DNA of 64,000 bases from the NCBI GenBank assembly GCA_039545295.1, contig BCIK01000015.1, forward strand, positions 620,001 through 684,000, written 5' to 3'. The stretch comes from Udeniomyces pyricola. Its lineage: Eukaryota; Basidiomycota; Tremellomycetes; Cystofilobasidiales; Mrakiaceae. The notes beneath the pieces were generated by a model. That model saw only the letters and a program-made list of their open reading frames with translations, was not told the DNA's origin and did no database searches. This document shows positions 48,930 through 59,965 of the stretch, piece by piece. A program made the position numbers and the translations under genes. The stretch's first letter is position 1. Every line of letters starts with the position of its first letter.

Positions 48930-51900
48930 CTAGACGGCAGGAAGGTTGGAGTGTTCGTGCGAAGGAGAGAGGCCGGCCCAAGGGGTAATGGCACCCGATC
49001 GACCGCCGGGAAAGGTGACCGTGCCGCCACCGATCTCCATGGAGCTATTTGTAAAGCCCTGAAAAAGAACGTCATCAAATCTATATCAGCATTGAATGCA
49101 TGTGAGAGGGACCAATCTGTGTAAGGACTTCGACCAAAGATGTGGTATCGAAAGAAAGGGATGGGCAGGTAGGTCGGTCAATGACAGAAAAAGGCTCAAG
49201 CCACAAAACTCACAGGCAGAAGCATACTCTCAAACATGCCGTCCATGGTCATTGGGAAAAAGCCAAATTCGTCTTCTCCACCTCCGGGAATGCTAGCTGG
49301 ATCGGCTAAACCAAACATGTTACCAGCAGCTCCGTCCCTCTCACCCGTCCAAGCGCCAAGGCCATCCCCAAAGGCGGCCGAGAACTCGTCTCCGTAACTT
49401 GGGTCGGCTCCCAGAGCAGATTGGAAGGAGGTTCGCCAGTCAGCAGAGGTAGGAGCAGGAACGCTAGGAGCTCCACCAGGTCCAGGGGCGGTCACATCTG
49501 GGATGTGCGAGAAGTCAACCGAAGGTCCGTCATGCTTGTCCTCGCCATCATCGCCTCGGAACGTGCCCGGAATCGGACTCGGGGCTCGTGTCAAAGGGGT
49601 TGATTCGGCCGAATTAGGAGAGAGAAGAGAGCGAAGCAGGCGAGCGTAAAGCGCTGGGGTGTGCGTTGGGGAGACGGCGATCTCTTCGAGCACCCGGACA
49701 GCTTGGACAGCAATGTCGTAGATACGCGATGGAGAGTCCTGGTAGGGCGTGAGTTCAGGGCGTAATAGCTACAGGTCGGTCGAGAAGATAGAATTGTGTC
49801 AGAGAAGTTGAAAAAGAAAGCAGAGTCCAATCTCGAGATACATCAGAGCGAACCTTCAGCAATGACAATATAGCGTCTGATTCAAGGGTAGGTAGGTATA
49901 AGCCCATCGTGCTATCAGCCAGTGCTCGTCAACGCTCATACGACTTAGTGATTTGTCGATCCACTCACAGGACAGCATAACAAAAGTACTATCGGGAGCG
50001 TAACGAAGTCGGCCGGACGGAGCAAGTAAATCCCGCGCAACAGCAACAACGTTCTACAAGGCAAAAAGAATGGAAAGCTCGTGTTTAGCAAATATATATA
50101 TATACTTGTTGCCCTGGACGAGTTGATCGTCAGAATCTCACCATCGCAGCGCTGCAGACTTTGGCTGTGAGGTAAGAGAAAAGGAACAGCCTCTGTCGTT
50201 AGGTATATGTTTGCTGTAAATTTCAAAAGAACACCATCGCGCAAGACACTCACTGAAGAAATGGCCCACTTCGATGGTCCCGCGTTCCAGCGCGCTTTGA
50301 AGGCCGAACGAGTTGATCATGAGAAGAGCATCTGTAAACCGTCAAAACGCAGGGTCAATCTCAGTCCCCTCAACACACTGCACGACAAGCACAGGGTCCC
50401 AACGTACAAGAATGATACAGCATGCCCACTGGTCCTGTATACGCCAACGAGTTTCGGTTCTCATCGTCCACCTCGTGTAGTTGTGTTCTATCATTACGTA
50501 TTCCATGAAAGAGTGCATTGGGAAGATAACAGCCGTTAGTATGGGGAAGCGCATAAGTTCCAGGTCCGAGCTCGAGCAGGACCAAGGGGAAAGACGTACG
50601 CCAGAGACGTCCTCCAATCCTCATGCCAAACATTCAGCTGACCCTCGACACTTCTCAGTACAAGCGGGTAGTCAACATCGGAATGGAGGCCCGAAGCCGT
50701 CGTTGTACCACTGTAGAGGAAGTCGAGCGAACGAGATAAAATCTGTTGTAGACCAGCATAGGCTGCCAAATCCAGGGAAACGATGTGAGACCACGACTCC
50801 TCGAGAACAGCGGCGATCCAGAGGGAGAAGAAAAAAACAAGGGACACACCTGCCAACCCTCGATCGGCCGGAACAGAAGCAAATTTGGACGAGTTGTGCC
50901 ACGAAGGCGCCGAACGGATGATGTAGTCTTCACGTATGGTGTAGGGCTGCGGGACATAGATACGTATATGAGTGACACACCCATGAACGAGGTGGGCATT
51001 GCACAATGTGAACGACTGACCTTGCCCATCTGAGCAGAGAACGACCGATCGAGAATGTAGCACATGCTAGTGGAGGCAGAGGGTAGAAGAAATATTGTCA
51101 GCTCGAAAGCGACGCGTGGTGGATGTCGAAAGCTGCGCGAAGACAACATACAGCCACGTCCTCTCTCGATTGATGATCTCTCGGTCGCGAGCTTGAGCCT
51201 CATCCGTGTCCTTATTGGAAAGGGCAGATTTCCGCTGCAAGTTCAGGTCGGTCGCCACTCGAATGCCCATGCCGAGAAGAAGCCACTGTGAGGTCGGAAA
51301 GGTGTGAAGGAGAACAAGGTTAGCGAGCGTACCAATCGACGCAACTCAAAATCGGATGATGCACGTACCGTTCGATCCTGCTCGAATCTACGGATGAGAC
51401 AGAGAACAAGCGGAAGGGATAAGCCCTAGAATCGTAGTGTATGCTCGGCAGAGCAAGGGCCACAACAAGGCCATGAACGAACCTTTCAACAGGAAGACCG
51501 TAGCTAGTAAGAAGAATATATGCCTGTACAATCTCAACGCTCTTGAATCCAGCACTCGGAACTTCGAATGCGAGCTTCTTGGCGATGGCGCTGAGCTTGG
51601 TCGAAAGCCCAGGCTTTTTGGTGTAGAACTTGGAAGCAATAGAACAAACTAAGAACGAGTAGATAATGTTAGTTGAGGTGATGGCTGGCTCGACTCAGTA
51701 CAAAGCACGTCGGCGATTGGCAACGCACTTGTCGTCAAGAGAAACGGCGATCGACCAGCGACGAGGCCGGGCGTATGGAACGATCTGTCAAGGATGGGAA
51801 TTTGAACGTTGATGTAATCAAAATAAATCTCAAAGAGTTCCTAGCATGTTGAAAACGGGCCTCGAGTCAGTCTCGACCTCAGAGTCGGAAAGAAAAGACT

Positions 51901-54302
51901 TGGTTCAGAGGAAAACCGACGCACTATGACCTCATCTTGGTTGAGGAAGTCGAGGATCTCTGGCCGATTGGATCGCTCAATGATAATTCGGCGAAGAGGA
52001 AGCATAGTCATAGGTCCCTACGATACGAGAAGAAGAGGAAAGAGAGGTCAGCGATCTGCGTCGACCACACAACCGCATGAACGAGAGCAACGCTCACTGG
52101 TTTGAAATAACCCGTCGCAGCGACTCCGACGTCTGCCGAGGGTGGATGGTCATCCTTGTCTTTGGCACTCTCTGGGCCGTCCTCGGGCTGCTCACCCGGG
52201 ATTGAACACGGCGTTCCCCTGCCCCTGCTCTTGCCTTTGTCAGACCCGCCATTGACCAGGCCATGTCCCGAGACAGAGCCCTCAGCGCTAGAATTTCCCT
52301 CGATCTTAACGCCCAATATGCCTCCCTCGCCTGACGAAGTCGACCTTGCCTCTGCTCGCTTATGGTTATGGAGAGAAGCTTCGGCGAGCAGCCCCAGCGG
52401 ATTCAACGAGTTGTCAGGCAAGGAGTGAAGCCGAGGTGATATCTCGCGGTTGAAACGGTGAGGTGGAGGCGATGGGTGGACGTGATGACTCAGTCCGGGT
52501 CGATGCAGCTGTTGGGCGTGGTGGAAGGGCTGTGGGTCCGGGTGAGCAAATGAGGACATGGGCGGCACTCCACCATTGGAGTTTGAGCCAGAGAGCGTCT
52601 GATGCAGATCAGGATGCGGATGGAGACGTTGGAGTGTTGGATGGGACGGCGTTGCGCGAGGAGGAGGCATGCTTGCCTGACCTGAATTAGAGCCACCTCC
52701 TCCTGAATGGGGCGAACCCTTGTTGTTTTCAAAGTCCCGAGCAACCAAGGCGTCGTAAACACGCGAGGAGTCGCCCGAGCGAGGCATCGTGTTTGAGGAG
52801 CTGTTGGGGATAGGCGTTGAAGAACTTTGCAGAGGATAGGGATAGGCAGCGGTCATGGGCAGGCCGCGTTTTAATCGGTACGCCTCGATTTCCGAAGGCG
52901 AGGGGTTGTCGCCTAAAGGTGAAGGCGATCGGGTCATCATGCCTGACGATGCAGCAGCCAACCCAGGGTTGTGTATCGATGCCAGAACCTACAGTAATAT
53001 AGCCGGCCGGAGGACAAGAGTGATCAGCGCCCATGTCACGGCCTCAAAGGTAGCAACTGGAATCGGGCAGAGAACGTATGTAGAGTACAGCGGACGGACG
53101 GTATTGAGAGTCTGCTCCATCTTGCGGAGAGACTGTGCCATAGCCTCGTGTTTTCTGTTATTGGATCGAAAATCAATGCATGATGAGCAAACTACGCGTC
53201 GATCGACCGACGACCAAGCGAACACAACATGATGGAGAAGAAACAAATTGAAAAAGGGGACCCCTCACTTTGAACTCTTCTTGCCCCGGTTGCTTTCTTC
53301 GAAAATGCATTCATGCCCTCCCGATTTGCATCTCTGTAGAAAATGCAACGACGACGTGGATTAGCAAGTACCGCTCAACGATGATAGGTCCATCCGGTGA
53401 ATCAAGCCCGCAGATAGTAGGGAGACGACTCGCTTTGCATGGGGGACCGTCCTCGCACAGACACTTCATCTTGAGCTTCCGGCACACGGTACACGCCCTG
53501 ACGATGTGAGACCAACGCGACGGATGAGCCATATCAGCATGCATTCATCGTGACAGGGACCAAACGCATGGCGAAGACAGCGACCAAATGAAGGAACCCA
53601 CCGGCTTCCTCGGGTCGCTTTGACCTTCTTGCCATCCTCGCCCCCCGGCTTGATCACCGAGCTCGCCGGCCCTGAGCTTGTCCCGGAAGACGCGACCGGC
53701 TTTGCACCTTTGGCAGTAGCTTTGTTAGCTTTGGCCTTGGTGGAAGATGGTGGGGGTGCGGGAGTCACATCCTCGCTCTCGTCGTCTTCTTCATCATCGT
53801 CGTCGTCAGAGCTACCGCCACTAGGCGATCCTTCGCCGAGGACAGCCGAATCGATGGTGTCGTGTCTGGCGCGTTTGGCGAGGGTTCCGCCTTGCTCATC
53901 GCCATCGTATGGGAGTTGAGATGCCGGCTGCTGCTGGTGTAATGGCAACGATAGCTGGTGCGGGGTAGGTTGCTGGTGGTGATGCTGTTGTTGCTGAATG
54001 TAGCGTTGCTGATGGGAGAGGGACGTCGCCGGGTCGGACGAGACGTAAGGCGACGAACCCGGTTGAGGCCGCTTGAGTTGGAGGAGGGATGCCGCGGCGG
54101 GTGAGTACGGATTGGAAGAGGAAGAGTTTGGGTTGGCCGATCCGGCGAGAGCAGAGTGCTGGGAATACGCGTGGGAGTAAATGCCGTGGGTATTGGAATG
54201 GAATGAGGCGAGAGCACTATGCGGTTGGAGGTAGGACGGGGGACCTCTGCCGGCGGATTCGGGGGAGTTGGCGCGGGAGGTGTTGCGACTATTGGACTCC
54301 AT
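48930..54302 (-). CDS. Zn(II)2Cys6 fungal transcription factor
   Basis: Nuclear DNA-binding regulator. The start at 54302 (MESNSRNTSRANSPESAGRG) opens a disordered head with QQQQHHHQQ and acidic runs. The binuclear zinc cluster is RACTVCRKLKMKC, CEDGPPCK, then RCKSGGHECIF: six cysteines in C-x2-C-x6-C...C-x2-C-x6-C order. The second half is reached across a GC-AG intron (53334-53433). A short coiled-coil linker follows (KHEAMAQSLRKMEQTLNTV). The central fungal-trans domain includes FEIYFDYINVQIPILDRSFH, FLLTTVCSIASKFYTKKPGL, YILLTSYGLPVERFEQDRTW and LLLGMGIRVATDLNLQRKSA, then RERTWLCCYILDRSFSAQMG. The C-terminus is Gly/Pro-rich and ends HSNLPAV. The order fits PrtT/War1-like basidiomycete regulators; target genes cannot be told from the sequence. 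Confidence 0.9.
53334..53433 (-). other. GC-AG intron inside the zinc cluster
   Basis: On the gene strand the exon ends CCA TGC AAA and continues GCGAGT. The intron ends CTACAG and the next exon begins AGA TGC AAA. Only this phase-0 join restores PPCKRC and the six-Cys pattern. No GT donor nearby keeps the frame. Confidence 0.7.
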
Positions 54303-54739
54303 GGTGGCGGGCAGCGGAAGGGGATCCGCTGGGTGAATGGATGATTGATGGATGGATGGATGGATGAATGGATGGATCGGGTGAGGGGATGAAGGGGTGA
54401 ATGAAAGGGTGGATGGATAGACTAGGGTGGACGAATGAATTGAACGACAATCGACGATAATCCAGAGTTGCCGATGGCTGCTGCCGCTTATTGCTTTCTT
54501 GGCCCGACGCTTCATCTCGCTTCAACCACCGCTTCATCTACCGCTTGGACCGGCAAAGCGTTCACCGTTCACCGCCTGCAATTCCATTCTCACCTTCGGC
54601 TTCTTTACCCCGTTTGCCCGGCCACCCAGCGCCGCCACGGTCTTTTTAGTCTTACTCGTCATCATGACCTAACCAAGATGAAAACAATCAGTTCCCCTGC
54701 ACCATCACACATCGCACATCCCACACACACACATATGTC

Positions 54740-54774
<35 letters not shown>

Positions 54775-54911
54775 ATACATCATCTATAGATCCACATCAT
54801 CCGCCCCTAATCCATCATCGTCGACCTCAGTATATTTAAATGTCTGCAACGAGCACCCAACTCATCATGAGCTCGCATCGGTCATACAACTCCCCCTCCC
54901 CTCCTAGTAGC
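54303..54911. other. Intergenic with (GGAT)n and (TA)n repeats
   Basis: Upstream region of the zinc-cluster gene. It has a GGATG/GGATGAAT-type repeat (about 54337-54380) and TA repeats at 54746-54771. No gene is seen. Confidence 0.6.
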
Positions 54912-57900
54912 TCAACGGTCCACCACTGACCTCGCACTAGCCGACGACACCGTCCCATTCACATCGGCAGCTGCAGCCCGCATCGCATCGAGGTCCACAA
55001 TCACCATCTCTTCCTCGCCAGCCATCACATCCTCTCGCTTCTTGCGAGCCCCACCCCAAAGTCCACCAAATCGCTCGCTGATAGTGTTCCGAACGTCGCT
55101 CACTACCGATGGTCCTTCACTCAAGGCATGCGAGCCTGTTCCTGCCGCTGGCGGTTTCCGAGAGAAAAACGTCGATGGCGTCGTAAAGAGAGGCGATGAT
55201 GGGAACGAAATCGTGCCCGATGCAAAGGGCGAAGAGAGCGTGATGGGAGACTTGATCGTCGTCGCAAAGGTCGTAGATGTGGAAGCGGAAGAAGGTGCCC
55301 CAGTAGTCTGCTCCTCAGACTCAACCGTCGTTGGCGAGGCCAAAGTTGGAGTTACAGGTTTCGGGTTTGAGGCTTGAGACGCTGCTAGCTGAGATGCCAG
55401 CCCAGCTCGGACGCCCTCAAACGCCTTGAAGAGACTGGTCGATCCAGAAGTAATGGCACTTGAAATGGCTTCCCTCGCTGGAGCCAAGTTCTGTTCGAGC
55501 CGAAGATCGTGAATGCCTTCCGATAGACGAAGACCGATGTCCGTCGCGGCATTGGTGTTGCGACCGGGGTGGATGGGTTCCCAAATATCGAAGAGGACTA
55601 CGAGATGCGCGTGATGTAACAGGCCGATTGGGACGGCGAGGACGAGAGGTGGATTCAGCGAGGGTTCAAGATGTGTCTTGACACCTAGACGTGTGTAACC
55701 AGTAGAGACGCACCAGGATCGGTTCGCTCATCCCATTGCTTGTATGCAGGCGTCATCGAAAATGCCTTTAGCCAGGGAAGAGAAAAGTGAGCTCGGCCCG
55801 TGAGATCTAAACACCGTCGATCGGACCAGGTGTGTCAGCGTGAGTGGATCCATGGCGACAGGGCTGTGTCTGAGATGGCAAGTACTGACATTCGCTCCCG
55901 CCCGACGATAAGATGGGCGTGGCAGAACTGGATGCATGTTCAGCAAACTTCATTGAAGCAAGAGCGGAGCAAAGGTACTCTTCGAACTATCAAAGCGGCA
56001 ACGATCGGAAAGACTGAGCTGAGCGATTGATCAGAACTATTCCCTATGAGCACCATCGCCATCGCAAGACGTACCTTTGCTCGAAGGTAATCATCGCTCC
56101 CTTTGAACACCATCCCGATGGGTCTGGTTGGATCTTCTGGATTCCAGGTTTCTTCTACACAGCTCACAAGCTCGTCCATCCACTTTCGGTCGGCCGACGT
56201 CAAAGCGACGAGGCGTTCCAGCTTGGAATCCGGAAAATCGAAAGAGGTGTGCTCAATCTGCAATCATCGAACGGAAAGATGGAAGCAGACCGCGATCAGG
56301 ATGCATGAGGAGATGGATACGGGACAACGAAAGGAATCCTCGCGACACAATGGTTTCGTCTTGAGGTGAACGCACATTGACGAGGCAATCATACTGAGCA
56401 TCCCGTTGCTGGAGCATGATTTGGTTTGTACTACCAACAAGCCATGACGATGATCTGCAGAGATCTATCTGTTGTAGTGGAAGGTACGGCTGGAAGAATG
56501 CGTTCTATGGACCCAATCAAAACAAAACTATGGTCAACCATCCATCGCCGACACAAAGATCTGTCCCTGATCGGAGATGAGGCGAATGGATACCTCGCCA
56601 AAAATATCCAGAGGAAATCCAAAGAATCGCAGCATAGACGCCCGATCGCTTGTCTTCAGGGACGTTGGTTTTTGGATGTTGCCAGATCGAGTGTCGAGGC
56701 CCGGTGAACCGCAATCAGAAAGATTCATGAGGAGCCCTGACAATTCAAGAGAAGAGCGATGACTAAGCAGCTGGGATCGGAGAAGGATCCGGACACAAGC
56801 ACGAGAGAAAAGTCTAACCTGGTATCAAGGAAACCTTTTCACACCACAATCGACGATCAGTATGAGGACTCGAGAATCAATGCAGGAGAATAGATCAGAA
56901 GGACAGAAAAACAGACGAGTGTATATTGGTACGTGCACAGTCTTTCGACTGGATATCCAAAGAACATGATCTATCAAAACAAACGAGTCAGGGCAAGAAG
57001 AATCAGCCCCATCATCACATAATCCACAGAGAGCAAGAGACCATAAAGGTGAGCTGACTCTTTTCTGAAGCAACAGCATCTTGAGCAAGACAAGGGTCCG
57101 ATACCTGAACGTCTTGACGAGTTCCCTCAAGCTAGTACCCATCGTCATGGTCGTTTCAGAGACTCGGCCAACGAAGCTCGACTGAAGGGAGGAGTAGAAA
57201 TCAACGAGGATCGAGGTGGAAGTGAAGTCGCGCTGGGCAAAAAATGCCCGAGTGACTACGCCGAGTTTGTCGCTACACGGGGAATAAAGTATAAAAGGCT
57301 TGATTGAGACGTGTGTCATGAGGTCTTGAATTGTTCAACGTTGCCGTCAACCTACCGTATTGGACCCTGATGAAATCAAATTGAGGATGAGAAACAAGCA
57401 GGACAAAGTAAATCAACAGGCTTTCTCTGACGGGCTTTGCCTCCTGATCTATATTGATGAGACTTACAAACACTGGCTGACTCGCCAGAACGACAACTGC
57501 CATCTGAACGGTGCTCCGAGTAACGTCGTCCGGTCGATGTAGCAGCTCGGAAGCGGCAAGTTGCCGGTTACAGCTGAAATGAACATCGGCCAAGGGCGAG
57601 CATGACCCAGTTCAGTGCCCGATATTTGCCACGTTGTCCCTAACTCCAAAGATCATCAAGGATTTTTTTCACTTCAGAAGCTCCAGTCATGAGACTCACG
57701 ATATACCAAAGACCGTCTTGCCAATAGGAAACGGCTCATCTTGATCGCCATTGGGCTCTTGGCCTGGCTGAGGCGGACTTGTGAGGTGAAAGTAACTGTA
57801 GTCTTCGTCCTGAAGGTGTGCTCCATCCGGTAGGGCGAGGAACGGGAGAAGCCGAGGGATCTCTGGGTCTAGATTAGGAGAAGAGAGGATGTTGGTCGGA

Positions 57901-58481
57901 TGGCTGAACTCGATGACAGGTCCAAGCTGAGTGGACGTATGTGCGGCAAAGACGCGACGGACGGGCGGGACAAAGCATCAGTCGGCAAGCCGCTTAAATC
58001 ACGTCTCGGGCAGAAGAGCGACCCTTCTTACGAGATGGTTGAAGTTGACCAGTAGAACACCAAGTACGACACCGTCAGTCTCAAAAGATCCAAAGCCTGG
58101 AGGAGACTTGAGCGAGAGGTCAAAATCGATCGGAGGTCCTGAGAACGTTGGCGTCGGTGTCGATGGGACCGGCTCAGAGCGAGTGCTGTGCGATAAGTCC
58201 GGCGATGATGCTGGGATTGAGGAAGTATCGGACGTTTTCGAGTCAAGATTCGGGAGTATGTCGCGGTCAGATTTTGTATATGATGGGTGAGATGCAGAGG
58301 CAGAAACAGAGGTAGAGGCCGAAGGAGGAGGATGCGGGGACGACGGGTCTGCGGATTGATGGGGAGATGATGGGTCGAGCTCGATGGGATGCATGTCATC
58401 GCCATCGGGGATGTCGAATGGCGATGAAGTGGGCGATGGGTTTTCCCAAGGGTTCTCTAGCGATGAGGACGAGTGATCCAT
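54912..58481 (-). CDS. AVL9: Avl9 family DENN-domain protein (late secretory pathway)
   Basis: Avl9 acts in Golgi-to-surface vesicle formation in yeast. The start at 58481 gives MDHSSSSLENPWENPSPTSS and a disordered head. The longin/DENN core then begins GVVLGVLLVNFNHL, GPVIEFSHPTNIL, LALPDGAHLQDEDYSYFHL and GKTVFGISCNRQL, with DKLGVVTRAFFAQRDFTSTS, LRELVKTFRYRTLVLLKMLL and the diagnostic FFGYPVERLCTYQYTLVSLF (then PGLLMNLSDCGSP). Later exons give HTSFDFPDSKLERLVALTSA and DRKWMDELVSCVEETW. The C-terminal region is Ser/Thr-rich and ends SARSVVDR, with the stop at 54912-54914. Many short introns; small internal exon limits are approximate. Confidence 0.88.
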
Positions 58482-59965
58482 GGCGGGAAGTGGAAATGAT
58501 GGGCGAGAAGCAGGTTGATGAACGGGGTGGGTATCTGACGGTTGGGAGAAAGCACGCTATATATTCATATCATACGCTACGCGTATACGTACGCGCGACG
58601 GTACGTAGCTAGTGGTGTATCCGTATGTATGCGTGCATGGTCTCAAGTCTGAACGCTTTTCTCATCATGGTTTCGCGTAGATATGTTGGACATATAGTTG
58701 ACAGGCGACGCATGTGTCCTTCCACTGTGACGTAATATAGTATAGCAACCAGATCAAAGTATACGGCGACTGCAGCCACCTAGCTGATTGGAAGCCTAGA
58801 GATTCACTAATAATTAGCTGCTCCAGCGTCTCACGTTGTATCAGCATCGTCGAGTCTGCAGAGCAGCGGGCAGGAGTGGAGTCCATTAATCGGGGCAAAG
58901 AGGCATACAATCACAAGAGAAAAGACAACATGCAAGTGGTGAGAGAAAGCACAGAGAGGTATGTTGGGCGCACAACGAATCCCAACGTCTTCCAGAAAGT
59001 TAGGCAGAAAGGACAGATAGGCGCCGAGCCACGGGTCTTAATCCGTGCCCCCATTAAAGGAGGTTTCCTCTCCAACCTGGGCTCCGATGCTCGGTCCGCC
59101 GTCATGATTGAGCGGGTGAGAGCCCGAGCCCGTCCCCCTCTCGAAAGAAGGGACCAGACAAGGGAAACGAAGCAGGGTTGGTTGAGGGAAAGGGAAGGGC
59201 CCTCAGCGAAATCGCTCATTTCAACCTTACCGAGGGGGGTGTGTATCCTGCCGTCGTCCAGGGAGACTACTACAGGGACGCGACTTGTGATCGACTCAAC
59301 GTCCTGTCCCTCACGTCCATGTTATAATTCATCCTCGCCTACATTGGCCGCACCCACTTGGCACACACCTCCTCTTTAATTCTACACACACGAGAGAAAG
59401 AAAAAAAAAAAGAAAAAAAAGGAAAAACCGGACATAACATTATCGCGCTATGCTCGCCAAAACAACAAGAGAAAAACGTCTCGTTACACGATAGGATACG
59501 AGCATACGCCAAGTGTAAGTATATATAAAGAAACGTAGCTAGCATTAGAACAAAAGAGGTGCGAACAAAGACGAACAGGAGAAAAAGAGGAGAAAATGAT
59601 CCAAGGCCCGCGGAAGGGGGTGGGCGCGGGGGGCGAGGTAGGCAGGATGAGCTAAAGGTGATATCTTAATGCAATCGACCAACAAGACAAATGCGACGTG
59701 TACAGAGTGAAGCAGGCACAGAACATGCGACGAAAGTAGTCATAAAAAGAGATAGAAAAGAATCACAGCGCAATGGACGGCTCGAGAAAACTATGAGTGA
59801 GACATGCAAAGAGAAAGGAGGGAACGGTACAAAGATCACGACGAAGCCTTCGAGCTCAGGTAAGGAGAAAGGCCAGCAGAGCGTCTTCGCCCTTGATCTT
59901 GATGAGTTCCTTCTACATGATACAAATACAAAACATCATACACCCGAGGTATCGGAGACACGGCG
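58482..59965. other. Intergenic, partly GC-rich and hairpin-rich
   Basis: Lies between the Avl9 start and the Rco1-like stop. Nearest Avl9 is a 20-nt alternating purine-pyrimidine run (58578-58597). From about 58990 to 59340 the sequence has several short inverted repeats: CACGG...CCGTG, GGAGG...CCTCTCC, CCGATGCTCGG, AGCGAAATCGCT. It also has higher GC than its flanks. A run of A-rich DNA follows at 59395-59425. No protein gene is convincing. Confidence 0.5.

Noticed and set aside
58980..59340. SRP RNA, suggested by GGAAACGAAGCAGG resembling the helix 8 tip
   Set aside because: The flanking bases do not pair to form the helix 8 stem (CAGACAAG against GAAGCAG), and no Alu-domain motif was seen.
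58876..59379. 167-residue open frame on the + strand
   Set aside because: Arg/Ser-rich reading of a GC-rich, hairpin-rich stretch, with no recognisable domain and no splice support.
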